From Paenibacillus sp. FSL H7-0357 (GTDB taxonomy: Bacteria; Bacillota; Bacilli; Paenibacillales; Paenibacillaceae), in the NCBI RefSeq assembly GCF_000758525.1, contig NZ_CP009241.1:5146001-5210000 (forward strand): a stretch of 64,000 bases of DNA, given 5' to 3'. This document shows positions 44,055-52,299 of this stretch, one piece after another. The notes beneath the pieces were generated by a model, which was not told the origin of the DNA, did not search any database, and was given only the letters and a program-made list of their open reading frames with translations. A program made the position numbers and the translations under genes. Every line of letters starts with the position of its first letter. The first letter of the stretch is position 1.

Positions 44055-44855
44055 CTATTTCTTCCGGTAGAAGAACGTTTCCGTCGATTCAAAGCCATAC
44101 TGCGCAGGTGTAAAGATTTGCTCCGTACTGCCCACGAACAAATATCCGCCCGGGCGCAGACTGTCCGAGAACTTATGATAGAGCTTATTCTTAGCCTCTT
44201 CTGTGAAATAGATCATCACATTCCGGCAAATGATCAGGTCAAACCCTTCGTCAAACTTATCAAGCAGCAGGTTCTGCTTGCGGAAATCAATACTTTTTTT
44301 GAGTGACTCGCTGACCTTGAACACCGGTCCCTCCGGCGCGAAATAACGGGCGGCTACATCTTTTGGCACGTCCTTTAAGGATCGTTCCAAGTAGAGGCCC
44401 TGCTTTGCTTTGGCCAGAGCGCCATCATCAATGTCAGTAGCCAGAATACCGGTCTGGGAAAGAAGATTTTTGTCGGATAAAATCATCGCCAGCGTATATG
44501 GCTCTTCCCCGGTGGAGCAGGCGGCACTCCATAGCTTCAACCGGCGTCCCGAGCGCTGCAAATCAGGCAGAATGACATCCCGCAGGACTTCCCAGCGGTT
44601 CGGATTGCGCCAGAACTCCGAGACATTAATCGTCATCCGGTCCAGAAATTCATAAAATAAAGCCTTGTCCTTCATCATTGCGGCATAAAAATCTTGAAAT
44701 GAATGATAGCCGTTCTTCATCCGCAGCGTAGTTAAACGCCGTTTCATCTGTGCTTCCTTGTACTGGGCGAGATCGATTCCGGTACTTTGCTTGACGTTAT
44801 GGATAAACCCGGTGTAATCCGGATCTGCTGCTTCAATCTGTTCACGTTCTGCCAT
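44055..44855 (-). CDS. cheR: Chemotaxis protein methyltransferase
   Basis: Methylates glutamates of chemoreceptors using S-adenosylmethionine. The 266 aa have the N-terminal helical domain (YTGFIHNVKQSTGIDLAQYK, MKRRLTTLRM), TINVSEFWRNPNRWEVL, the SAM motif LKLWSAACSTGEEPYTLAMI, ILATDIDDGALAKAKQG and FDLIICRNVMIYFTEEAK. The position between ndk and aroC matches B. subtilis. Confidence 0.96.
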   Translation of the reverse strand: MAEREQIEAADPDYTGFIHNVKQSTGIDLAQYKEAQMKRRLTTLRMKNGYHSFQDFYAAMMKDKALFYEFLDRMTINVSEFWRNPNRWEVLRDVILPDLQRSGRRLKLWSAACSTGEEPYTLAMILSDKNLLSQTGILATDIDDGALAKAKQGLYLERSLKDVPKDVAARYFAPEGPVFKVSESLKKSIDFRKQNLLLDKFDEGFDLIICRNVMIYFTEEAKNKLYHKFSDSLRPGGYLFVGSTEQIFTPAQYGFESTETFFYRKK

Positions 44856-44882
44856 ATGACTTCTCCTGCCTCCCGCCTGTTG

Positions 44883-45326
44883 TTACATCCATGCCTGGAT
44901 GTCTTTGTTGTAGTGAGCCAGTTCATTCGGAGCAAAGAAATTGGAAATTTCACGTTCAGCGCTTTCCGGTGAATCCGATCCATGAATAAGGTTAAGCGGT
45001 GTATGGCTGGCAAAATCGCCGCGGATTGTACCCGGCAACGCTTCGCCTACCTTGGTCTTCCCTATCAGCAGACGGGACAGCGCCACTACATCATCGCCTT
45101 CCCACACCATGGCAAACACAGGACCGGAGGTGATAAAGCCCACAAGTTCAGGAAAGAAATCTTTACCTTCGTGTTCTGCGTAGTGCTTCTTGGCCTGTGC
45201 TTCTGTGACAGTAATCAGCTTCGCGGCAATCAGCTTAAATCCTTTGTCCTCCAGGCGGGCGACAATACGCCCGATCAATCCACGTTGTACTCCGTCCGGC
45301 TTGATCATCAGATACGTTTTTTCCAT
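44883..45326 (-). CDS. ndk: Nucleoside diphosphate kinase
   Basis: Balances NTP pools by phosphate transfer through a phospho-His. The 147 aa start [20 protein letters not shown], with the catalytic His in [16 protein letters not shown]. The start is ATG at 45326; the frame to 45377 adds an unrelated leader. Confidence 0.97.
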   Translation of the reverse strand: MEKTYLMIKPDGVQRGLIGRIVARLEDKGFKLIAAKLITVTEAQAKKHYAEHEGKDFFPELVGFITSGPVFAMVWEGDDVVALSRLLIGKTKVGEALPGTIRGDFASHTPLNLIHGSDSPESAEREISNFFAPNELAHYNKDIQAWM

Positions 45327-45448
45327 AGAGTCACTCTCCATTTTTATGAATAGGTTAGTACATCGCTGCGAATTCAAGTGGTATATTTTCTGATATTATC
45401 AGAAACCCGGTCATCTGTGAACGCTTATATTTCAAAGAGGAGCGAAGT

Positions 45449-46417
45449 CTAATAGGCTCTGCCTGTTACAAAAAATGCAATATCCCGCAGATTGCGCTTT
45501 GTTTTGTTGTTTGGAAGCTCATCCAGCGCCGCCAGTGCTTTGGCTATATAGCGTGAAGCCAGCTCTTCTGCGCGGGCAATACCTTCTCCTGACAGGATCA
45601 GATCAATGGCCCGGCCCACACTGCGCTGCCCTTCACGGATAAGCTTCAGCTCCTCCAGCAGCGAATCGCGAAGCCGGTCGTCCTCAAGGCTGTATATCAC
45701 GGGAAGTGTAATGTTCCCCTGGCGCATATCGCTGCCCGGAGGTTTGCCGATTTGCTTCTCCGTTCCGGAAAGATCGAGCAGATCATCACGGATCTGAAAC
45801 GCCATACCGACGTTGTATCCGTAATTATAGAGCAGCCGGGCTGTCTCCGGCTCCGCATCAGCGGCCAGCGCGCCTAGCTGGCAGCTGATCGCGATGAGCA
45901 AGGCTGTCTTGCGGCGGATCCGCCGCAAATAGTGGCGCACACTCTGCTCGCTGTTGAAGAAATCACGGATCTGCTCCATTTCTCCGATGGACATTTCCAC
46001 CATCGCCTTGGAGAGGATTTGGTGGATGCGGGGATTTTTCAGCTCCGAAGTCATAACGAGCGCTTTCGCATAAATATAGTCCCCGGTGTACATGGCGATC
46101 TTGTCGCCCCACTTCGCTTTGACAGTAAGCTCTCCACGCCGCAGCTCTGCATCGTCGATCACATCATCGTGAACGAGCGAAGCACTATGTATGAGCTCAA
46201 GCGGGATAGCTACACGCTTCAGCTTCTCCAGATCATATTGGCCAAATTTGCCGCCCATCAGCACAAATACTGGACGCAGACGTTTGCCGCCCGCCTTCAG
46301 CAGATGCAGGGAAGTCTCTGTCAGCAGACCATCATCGCCTTGAACGCTGCGGTACAGCTCTTTTTCGATCAGATCCATATCCTTGTTCAGCAAACCGAAT
46401 ATTTGCATTCGTTTCAT
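45449..46417 (-). CDS. hepT: Heptaprenyl diphosphate synthase component II
   Basis: Catalytic subunit that builds the menaquinone side chain with HepS. The 322 aa have LLKAGGKRLRPVFVLMGG, the first Asp-rich motif ASLVHDDVIDDAELRRG, YTGDYIYAKAL and the second motif FQIRDDLLDLSGTEKQIGKP. The start is ATG at 46417, overlapping the mqnA stop (ATGA). Confidence 0.94.
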   Translation of the reverse strand: MKRMQIFGLLNKDMDLIEKELYRSVQGDDGLLTETSLHLLKAGGKRLRPVFVLMGGKFGQYDLEKLKRVAIPLELIHSASLVHDDVIDDAELRRGELTVKAKWGDKIAMYTGDYIYAKALVMTSELKNPRIHQILSKAMVEMSIGEMEQIRDFFNSEQSVRHYLRRIRRKTALLIAISCQLGALAADAEPETARLLYNYGYNVGMAFQIRDDLLDLSGTEKQIGKPPGSDMRQGNITLPVIYSLEDDRLRDSLLEELKLIREGQRSVGRAIDLILSGEGIARAEELASRYIAKALAALDELPNNKTKRNLRDIAFFVTGRAY

Positions 46418-47274
46418 TCTTTCACCCGTGTCAGCAGATTGTGGCTCCAAAGCTCCATCTTCACTTCCTGCGGCAGCAGGCCCATTTCATAGGCGTAGCG
46501 GAAATAGAGGTTCAGACCTTCCTGCTGCCTTTCCCCAAAGTCATAACATAAATTACGGAAATATCCTTCCCAGTAAGCAGCCGTTCCGCCGATAGCCATA
46601 CACGCCTCCCGAATAACTGGCGCGAGTTCGCGGATTCCGCGTCTTTTACTTTCCGCAAAGGCCTCGGCAATCTCGGCAATCGCTTTAGGCTTACTGTTCG
46701 CTGCCTCCCGGTTTACCGCCCAGACGGCAAAGGTCATGCTGAGTCCAGTCCACTCATTCCACAGTTCACCCAGATCAGTAACGATGTAGCCCTGATTCTG
46801 CCACGAGGCTTTGATCGCATTGTCGCCGATTAAGAGACAGGCGTCCGCCTGATCCATCATGTGATCCAGATCAGGCTCTGCACTGATATATTCCGGTTTG
46901 CCATGAACGGCCTTCTCCATCAGAATCTTCAGCAGATTCACCGATGTTGCGGAGGTATTAGTTACGGCAATCCTTGCGTTTCCAAGCTGCTGAACAGGCA
47001 TCCGAGAGAACAGCAGAATTGATTTGACCGGTCCCTCCGAACTGACAGATAGATCCGGAAGCAGCAGCAGACGGTCACTGGCTGCTGCATAGGCAAAGGA
47101 AGACAATGCACCTACGTGGATGGTGCCCTCAGCCATGCCCTGATTAAGAATGGCAGGCACTTCACTCACCATCTCTGCAGGATAACTTAACGAAGAGGGG
47201 TGAAAATTGTGAAATACCGGCCATGAGTTGGTATAGCTGATTTTACCGATAACGGTATGCTGCGAATTGACCAT
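46414..47274 (-). CDS. mqnA: Chorismate dehydratase of the futalosine pathway
   Basis: Forms 3-enolpyruvyl-benzoate from chorismate, first step of futalosine-type menaquinone synthesis. The 286 aa periplasmic-binding-like fold has IGKISYTNSWPVFHNF, VSEVPAILNQGMAEG, VGALSSFAYAAASDRLLLL, VTNTSATSVNLLKILM, CLLIGDNAIKASWQ and LGELWNEWTGLSMTFAVWAV. It lies 3 nt after the ubiX-type gene. Confidence 0.93.
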   Translation of the reverse strand: MVNSQHTVIGKISYTNSWPVFHNFHPSSLSYPAEMVSEVPAILNQGMAEGTIHVGALSSFAYAAASDRLLLLPDLSVSSEGPVKSILLFSRMPVQQLGNARIAVTNTSATSVNLLKILMEKAVHGKPEYISAEPDLDHMMDQADACLLIGDNAIKASWQNQGYIVTDLGELWNEWTGLSMTFAVWAVNREAANSKPKAIAEIAEAFAESKRRGIRELAPVIREACMAIGGTAAYWEGYFRNLCYDFGERQQEGLNLYFRYAYEMGLLPQEVKMELWSHNLLTRVKE

Positions 47275-47277
47275 CCC

Positions 47278-47880
47278 TCATTCCCCCCATCTGCGAAATA
47301 AAGTGTGCTCAATGTTAAAGCTGTCCAGCACCTTGCCCACCATAAAGTTAATCAGATCATCCATGCTGACCGGGCCAAAATAAAAGGCCGGCATTGCCGG
47401 GATCAGCTTGACGCCCAGCCGGGACAGCTTCAGCATATTTTCCAGGTGAATGGCATGCAGCGGTGTCTCCCGGGGGACGAGGACCAAGGGGCGCCCTTCC
47501 TTCAGCATGACATCGGCAGCCCTTGTCATCAAATTATCGGAGCTGCCATGCGCCACAGCAGACAGTGTACCCATGGAGCAAGGCATAATAATCATCCCTT
47601 CCGTGCGGAAGGAGCCGCTGGCGATCGATGCCCCGATGTCCTGTACTTTATGATAAAGCAGAGAACCGGGATAGCCGCTGAACTTTTCGTTCAGAAAGCC
47701 TTCCCGGTCGGAGGCGGCAAAGCCAAGCTCCTCTTTAAAAACACGCCAGCCCGCATTGCTCACAACGAGATGGACCGTATACCCCAATGAAAGCAGGGTT
47801 TCCGTCAGACGAACGCCGTAAATGCCTCCGCTCGCTCCGGTAATTCCTACAACGAAATTTTTAGGCTTCTGCTCTGTCAT
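47278..47880 (-). CDS. UbiX-like flavin prenyltransferase
   Basis: Makes the prenylated FMN cofactor for UbiD-type decarboxylases. The 200 aa have VVGITGASGGIYGVRLTETL, GMIIMPCSMGTLSAVAHGSS, LVLVPRETPLHAIHLENML and AFYFGPVSMDDLINFMVGK. In this cluster it presumably supports the decarboxylation step of the futalosine route. No UbiD gene lies in the window. Confidence 0.92.
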   Translation of the reverse strand: MTEQKPKNFVVGITGASGGIYGVRLTETLLSLGYTVHLVVSNAGWRVFKEELGFAASDREGFLNEKFSGYPGSLLYHKVQDIGASIASGSFRTEGMIIMPCSMGTLSAVAHGSSDNLMTRAADVMLKEGRPLVLVPRETPLHAIHLENMLKLSRLGVKLIPAMPAFYFGPVSMDDLINFMVGKVLDSFNIEHTLFRRWGE

Positions 47881-48752
47881 TTGTAAAACTGCACCACCAG
47901 GTCAATCAAAGTAAATGAGAACACCACGATGCTCAGCACCCCGTTCATGGTAAAGAACGCAGTCTGCAAGCGGCTTAAGTCACTTGGAGACACAATGTGA
48001 TGCTCATAAAAAAGAATGATGTAAGCAATCAGCATCCCTGCTACATACCACCAGCTTAAATCGGTGATAAAAAGGAGCGAAACGAATCCGATGCCCGTAA
48101 GAAAGTGAAATACCTTCGCAATGTCCAGCGCCCGCGGAACACCAAAGCGGACTGGAATGGAGTAAAGGCCTTCCTTCGTATCAAATTCAACATCCTGACA
48201 GGAATAGATAATATCAAAACCCGCAGTCCAAAACACAATCGTGAAATAAAAGATCATGGCTGTCCAGTCCACAGTGCCCGTGACGGCAACCCAGCCCCCA
48301 AGCGGAGCCAAGGCGATGGTTAGCCCGAGTATCAGATGGCAGGCCCAGGTGAATCGCTTCGTGAAGGAATAAAAAACAAGGAGAAAAACAGCGATCGGCA
48401 GCAGTTTCGCCGACAAGGGATTAAGCTTGAAAGCAGCCCAGAATAGTAAAAAGAATGAGATCGCAATAAAAATTATTACTTCTCCAACCTTCAGCAGCCC
48501 TGCGGGAATCGCTCTTCCTGCGGTCCGCGGATTCTTGGCGTCGCTGATCCGGTCAATCAGCCGGTTCAGGCCCATGGCCGCGCTGCGGGCGCCAAACATG
48601 GCGATAACAACCCAGCCGATCTGGGCCCAGGAAGGGAGTGTGCCGAACATGACAACTGAACCGAGCAATGCGCCCATAAATGCGAAGGGTAATGCAAAAA
48701 CAGTATGTTCAAACTTGATCATTTGCAGAAAAACGCCGACTTTTTTAAACAT
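47877..48752 (-). CDS. UbiA-like polyprenyltransferase (menaquinone, futalosine type)
   Basis: Membrane enzyme that attaches the prenyl chain to the naphthoquinone precursor. The 291 aa have about eight or nine membrane helices and the first Asp motif MGLNRLIDRISDAKNPRT, with the second in YSCQDVEFDTKEGLYSIP. The start is ATG at 48752 with AAGGAGA upstream, overlapping the menG stop by 8 nt. It fits MqnP-type prenyltransferases better than MenA, given its neighbours. Confidence 0.88.
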   Translation of the reverse strand: MFKKVGVFLQMIKFEHTVFALPFAFMGALLGSVVMFGTLPSWAQIGWVVIAMFGARSAAMGLNRLIDRISDAKNPRTAGRAIPAGLLKVGEVIIFIAISFFLLFWAAFKLNPLSAKLLPIAVFLLVFYSFTKRFTWACHLILGLTIALAPLGGWVAVTGTVDWTAMIFYFTIVFWTAGFDIIYSCQDVEFDTKEGLYSIPVRFGVPRALDIAKVFHFLTGIGFVSLLFITDLSWWYVAGMLIAYIILFYEHHIVSPSDLSRLQTAFFTMNGVLSIVVFSFTLIDLVVQFYK

Positions 48753-49497
48753 TACAGTTCTCCTTGAGCCCAATATGTAATGCTGCGATGCCGCCGGTCA
48801 AGGGATAGGATTCCACTTGCTCAAGACCGGTTTCACGGAAAATCACCGCAAGCTGCTCTCTGTCCGGAAATAGGGCCAATGATTCGGGAAGCCATTTATA
48901 TTGCTCGTATCTTTTGGCAAACAGTTTCCCAAGGAGCGGAAGTACACGCTGAAAATAAAAATAATAAATGCCTTTGAACGGCTGTTTCATCGGCTTGGAA
49001 AGCTCGAGGCAGACAACCATTCCTCCCGGCTTCACTACACGCTTCATTTCATTCAACACTTGAACGAGATCAGGCACATTGCGAAGTCCGAAGCCTATCG
49101 TCGCATAATCAAAGCTGTTGTCACCGAAAGGCAGGTCCATCGCATTGCCCTGGACCAGTGAAATGCGGTCCTGCAGTTTGCGCTCTTCCACCTTGCGGCG
49201 GCCTACCTCCAGCATGCCCGCACTGAAATCAAGCCCGATAACACTTCCGGTCTGGCTGGCATCAGCCAAGGCAATACTCCAGTCACAGGTACCGCAGCAC
49301 AAGTCTACAGCGGAATCGCCGCGCTTCATGCCCATCTTGCGCATCGTGAACTTTCGCCACGCTTTATGACGGCGGAAGCTTAGAATATCATTCATCAGGT
49401 CATATTTGCCGGCAATGCTCTCAAATACGGAGTGTACAAATTGTTCCTTCGGTTTGACGCCCTGGTCACCCAAAGCTGATGTTTTCTCTATAGTCAT
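48745..49497 (-). CDS. menG: Demethylmenaquinone methyltransferase
   Basis: SAM-dependent C-methylation, last step to menaquinone. The 250 aa have VHSVFESIAGKYDLMNDILS, VDLCCGTCDWSIALADAS, GLDFSAGMLEVGRRK, QGNAMDLPFGDNSFDYATI, GFGLRNVPDLVQVLNEM and CLELSKPMKQPFKGIYYFYF (UbiE/COQ5 family signatures). It is 3 nt after hepS. Confidence 0.95.
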   Translation of the reverse strand: MTIEKTSALGDQGVKPKEQFVHSVFESIAGKYDLMNDILSFRRHKAWRKFTMRKMGMKRGDSAVDLCCGTCDWSIALADASQTGSVIGLDFSAGMLEVGRRKVEERKLQDRISLVQGNAMDLPFGDNSFDYATIGFGLRNVPDLVQVLNEMKRVVKPGGMVVCLELSKPMKQPFKGIYYFYFQRVLPLLGKLFAKRYEQYKWLPESLALFPDREQLAVIFRETGLEQVESYPLTGGIAALHIGLKENCNV

Positions 49498-49500
49498 TCT

Positions 49501-50370
49501 CTACCCCTCCACGGCCGCTTGTCCGGAAATTTTCGTCTGCAGGAGAAAGTGGTCAAGCGCGGAGCTAAGCTCGCTGATCAGGTGCTCGTCCTTAATGTCT
49601 TTCAGCAGTCCCTGTATGGACTGGAGCGACCCATGCAGCTTGTCGGTCAGCAGGGAATCGCATTTATATTTCAGCTTCAGCTTCTTCCAATCCTTCAGAT
49701 CGAGATTCTGCTCGTCCAGCAGCTGCCGCTCTTCTTCTGTGGCTAATTCCATCACCTTCCAGTAACAATAGCCTTCCCGGGCACTTGCCGGATTACCAGA
49801 CCGCCGCAGTTCCAGACATAAGGTCTCGCAGTGGCTGAATTCAGCCAGCAGCTTCTCCCACAGCTGGGTAAGCGACTCCTCAATCATCGGTGTAAAAGAA
49901 AGGAACAGCCGCATATTGAGCTGTACCGTGTGCCGCAGGTATTGTTCAGCGGAGAGCAGCATCCCCTTCATTTTGCCGTAAAGATGGGCTTTCATCACGT
50001 TAAAGTCGGCAATGGCCGTACTTAAGATGCCCACCATCTCGATCTGTTCACGTTTCGCAAGCAAATGGTAAAACCAGCTGCTGAAGTAATCGCCGGCCAG
50101 CACCTTGAGCTGACGGGAACGCATCTGGTCTCCCCCTGGTTCTTCAAGGGATATATCGATGCTCTCATGCGTATCAAGACCTAGCTGGACAAGTGCTGTT
50201 ACCAGAGTATACAGCTCACCGTTTTGCGCACCGTCCGGGGTGCTGTGATTCAGAAAAATATATAACAAATGACCACGCCCATCGGAAAACGGCGGTAATT
50301 CCGTATGCCGCTGAATCATATCGTAGTCGGTGTAAGGTTTAGCAAGTTGTGGTATGCGGTACGGTTTCAT
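49501..50370 (-). CDS. hepS: Heptaprenyl diphosphate synthase component I
   Basis: Non-catalytic partner that sets chain length for HepT. The 289 aa start MKPYRIPQLAKPYTDYDMI, with LLYIFLNHSTPDGAQNGELY, VLAGDYFSSWFYHLLAKREQ and ICYWKVMELATEEER-type core; the fit to the family is by position (with menG and hepT) and these segments. The start is ATG at 50370 with GGAGG upstream. The frame extends to 50475, but a promoter lies inside that extension. Confidence 0.85.
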   Translation of the reverse strand: MKPYRIPQLAKPYTDYDMIQRHTELPPFSDGRGHLLYIFLNHSTPDGAQNGELYTLVTALVQLGLDTHESIDISLEEPGGDQMRSRQLKVLAGDYFSSWFYHLLAKREQIEMVGILSTAIADFNVMKAHLYGKMKGMLLSAEQYLRHTVQLNMRLFLSFTPMIEESLTQLWEKLLAEFSHCETLCLELRRSGNPASAREGYCYWKVMELATEEERQLLDEQNLDLKDWKKLKLKYKCDSLLTDKLHGSLQSIQGLLKDIKDEHLISELSSALDHFLLQTKISGQAAVEG

Positions 50371-50425
50371 TTCAGCCTCCGAAGCCATTGACGTTATGAC
50401 AATATCTTTGTTCACAATCTTGTCT

Positions 50426-50434
50426 ATTATATCA
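50426..50434 (-). promoter_or_regulatory. Extended -10 promoter before hepS
   Basis: The minus strand reads TGATATAAT, a perfect TGnTATAAT, about 56 nt before the chosen hepS start. It supports the shorter hepS reading. The -35 is poor. Confidence 0.55.
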
Positions 50435-50484
50435 CATGTTTTTTTGTCACGCACTCTAGGGCGTTCTAGTTTCATTTACCCACA

Positions 50485-51024
50485 TCAGGGATAAATGAAC
50501 TGCCTTTTCCACAGCTCGCTTTCACGAATACGGAAGCCTTTCTTGAGCGTATCTGGCAGCGGATCATTCCCGGACGCCTCCAGCTTCTGCTGCAGTTGAA
50601 GCGACCACTCCATGCGTCTGATATCCCCGGCAAGCAAAAGTCGGCGTGTGTCCAGCCATTTGTCCTCGGCTACAATGCGCAGGAGCAGCTGATCGACATT
50701 CTCCGTGTCTCGGAAAGCAAAGGAGATCGCCTGAGCCATATTCTGATATAGTTCCTTGGGCTCGTGGTTATTGCCGGTTACCTTCAGATCCAGTGACAAG
50801 ACGCTCTGATCAAAGTCTACGCTATCGATGGACAGGGTAAAGGGGATTCCGTTCAGTATATCTACAAGATTATCATTATCGAGAATCGTATTTGCACCGC
50901 TGAAGGTTTCTACTACTCCCTGCTGCCTCTGCAAGGAAGGTTCGAGTTCCGCCAGCTGCGGCAGAATTACGGCAGAAGCCGTGGTCACGAGCAATACAGT
51001 TCCGATTAGCCAGCCCCGGTTCAT
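50485..51024 (-). CDS. Membrane-anchored protein of unknown function
   Basis: 179 aa, not recognised. One N-terminal membrane helix (GWLIGTVLLVTTASAVILP) and an extracytoplasmic part with FTLSIDSVDFDQSVLSLDLK, NMAQAISFAFRDTENVDQLL and a basic C-terminus. It lies between mtrB and hepS on the same strand. Codon pattern and operon position support a real gene. Confidence 0.7.
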   Translation of the reverse strand: MNRGWLIGTVLLVTTASAVILPQLAELEPSLQRQQGVVETFSGANTILDNDNLVDILNGIPFTLSIDSVDFDQSVLSLDLKVTGNNHEPKELYQNMAQAISFAFRDTENVDQLLLRIVAEDKWLDTRRLLLAGDIRRMEWSLQLQQKLEASGNDPLPDTLKKGFRIRESELWKRQFIYP

Positions 51025-51104
51025 GACCTGCCCCCTTATCCATAATTTCCGCCTTGCCGTACGTTTATACGATCCTGCAGACCTGCCTATACTTAGTTAT
51101 ATTT

Positions 51105-51133
51105 TGAAAAAAAGCAGGCTATGCCTGCTTTTC
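51105..51133 (-). terminator. Intrinsic terminator after mtrB
   Basis: The minus strand has an AAGCAGGC / GCCTGCTT stem followed by T7, at the mtrB stop. Confidence 0.87.
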
Positions 51134-51380
51134 AGCTTTCGCTCTCCAGTTGTCCGTGTTTGCTCCATATTTCCGCCTTACCGCGGATTTTCATAGCTGA
51201 GGTATGATCGGTGAATTGAGCGATCAGCACCTCGCCTTTGTCCAGCTTCTCCGTATGGTGAAAGCGCGTATCCAGTCCTCTGGTAAGCCCGATTACCTGA
51301 ACGCCGTTCTCTTTGGCCTTCACCACGATGTACTCGCTGCCTGACGGTGCAGGGCTAACGCCATTATTCTTCTCGGTCAT
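51132..51380 (-). CDS. mtrB: Tryptophan RNA-binding attenuation protein (TRAP)
   Basis: 82 aa; the B. subtilis protein is 75 aa. As an 11-subunit ring with bound tryptophan it wraps RNA carrying NAG triplets. Conserved body: [40 protein letters not shown] and [14 protein letters not shown], which contains the RNA-binding Lys and Lys-x-Arg residues. The start is ATG at 51380 with AGGAGG upstream. No folE (mtrA) lies upstream, unlike B. subtilis; instead there are tandem hairpin repeats like those before trpD. Confidence 0.95.
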   Translation of the reverse strand: MTEKNNGVSPAPSGSEYIVVKAKENGVQVIGLTRGLDTRFHHTEKLDKGEVLIAQFTDHTSAMKIRGKAEIWSKHGQLESES

Positions 51381-51389
51381 CTTTGATCC

Positions 51390-51552
51390 TCCTAAAAGTT
51401 TTGTGAGCATATACTTCCTTGAAATCTCTTCGTACAAAACTGGCTTCGGAAGCATTCACCTTAAGTTTTGTGAGCATTTACTTCCTAGAAATTTCTTCGT
51501 ACAAAACTGGCCTCGGAAGCGTTCGCTTAATTTTGTGTGAGTATACGCTTTC
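51390..51552 (-). repeat. Tandem hairpin repeats upstream of mtrB
   Basis: Two full units (period 67 then 66 nt) and part of a third. Each full unit has AGTTTTGT / ACAAAACT arms (51434-51441 with 51397-51404, and 51501-51508 with 51464-51471, plus coordinates) 45 nt overall, and a conserved flank GGCTTCGGAAGC. The last unit ends in AAAACTTTTAGGAGG, directly at the mtrB ribosome site, exactly as before trpD. These copies lack regular NAG triplets. Confidence 0.85.
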
Positions 51553-51584
51553 TCTACGCAATTGCGGATAAAGATTGCAAAAAC

Positions 51585-51612
51585 AAATGCCGCCTTGGAG
51601 GGCGGCATAGTT
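51585..51612 (-). terminator. Intrinsic terminator after hbs
   Basis: The minus strand has an ATGCCGCC / GGCGGCAT stem followed by TTGTTTTTG, about 40 nt after hbs. Confidence 0.85.
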
Positions 51613-51650
51613 GTAACTCGGAAGACTATAGGATCGATATGTAGAAATCT

Positions 51651-51923
51651 CTATTTGATTCCGTCTTTAAGCGCCTTACCGGGTTTGAATGCCGGTACTT
51701 TGCTTGAAGGAATTTCGATTTCTTCACCAGTTTGCGGGTTGCGGCCTTTACGTGCGGAACGTTCGCGCACTTCAAAGTTTCCGAATCCAACCAGTTGTAC
51801 TTTATCGCCGCTTTGCAGAGCACCTGTGATCGCTTCGAAAACGGCATCTACCGCTTTAGTAGCATCTTTCTTGGGAAGTTCAGTTGCTTCTGTTACTACG
51901 TTGATCAAATCTGATTTATTCAT
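51651..51923 (-). CDS. hbs: DNA-binding protein HU
   Basis: Histone-like dimer that compacts and bends DNA. The 90 aa start [20 protein letters not shown], with [20 protein letters not shown] and [20 protein letters not shown], the beta-arm signature. The start is ATG at 51923 with GGGAGGTG upstream. Confidence 0.97.
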   Translation of the reverse strand: MNKSDLINVVTEATELPKKDATKAVDAVFEAITGALQSGDKVQLVGFGNFEVRERSARKGRNPQTGEEIEIPSSKVPAFKPGKALKDGIK

Positions 51924-51954
51924 GTCTTCTCACCTCCCTGGGTAAATTTCCGGT

Positions 51955-51982
51955 ATCATACACTGTTTCCGTTTCAACGCAA
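51955..51982 (-). promoter_or_regulatory. Proximal hbs promoter
   Basis: The minus strand has TTGCGT, 16 nt, TATGAT, 31 nt before the hbs start. Confidence 0.5.
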
Positions 51983-52049
51983 AATATACGTGATAATCCC
52001 GTTTATTGCTAGATACTGGCGCCCTTCTTCCTAGAAGCGCAACAAACTT

Positions 52050-52078
52050 ATAGTAATACAGCCCATCCATAATTTCAA
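52050..52078 (-). promoter_or_regulatory. Distal hbs promoter
   Basis: The minus strand has TTGAAA, 17 nt, TACTAT, about 127 nt before hbs. The remaining spacer 52079-52250 shows nothing else. Confidence 0.5.
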
Positions 52079-52249
52079 GGCGTTCCTCAAAAAAGGAGCA
52101 GAAAGTATCTACTAAACCCTTAATTAGGCCGAAAATGAGAGACTATTAATGGCAGAAATTCCTATTAACCATAAAGTAGAGAAGCATTTCCGTGTAAAAA
52201 GAGTACGGAGGGGAATTCATCGGATGTCATATGCCCCCACTCCGGCACA

Positions 52250-52290
52250 ACAAAAAGAGAGCCGGAAATTCCGGCTCTCTTTTTGTTGTG
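52250..52290. terminator. Bidirectional terminator between spoIVA and hbs
   Basis: A perfect AGAGAGCCGGAA / TTCCGGCTCTCT stem flanked by A5 and T5 on both strands. Confidence 0.92.
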
Positions 52291-52299
52291 AAATGTGCC

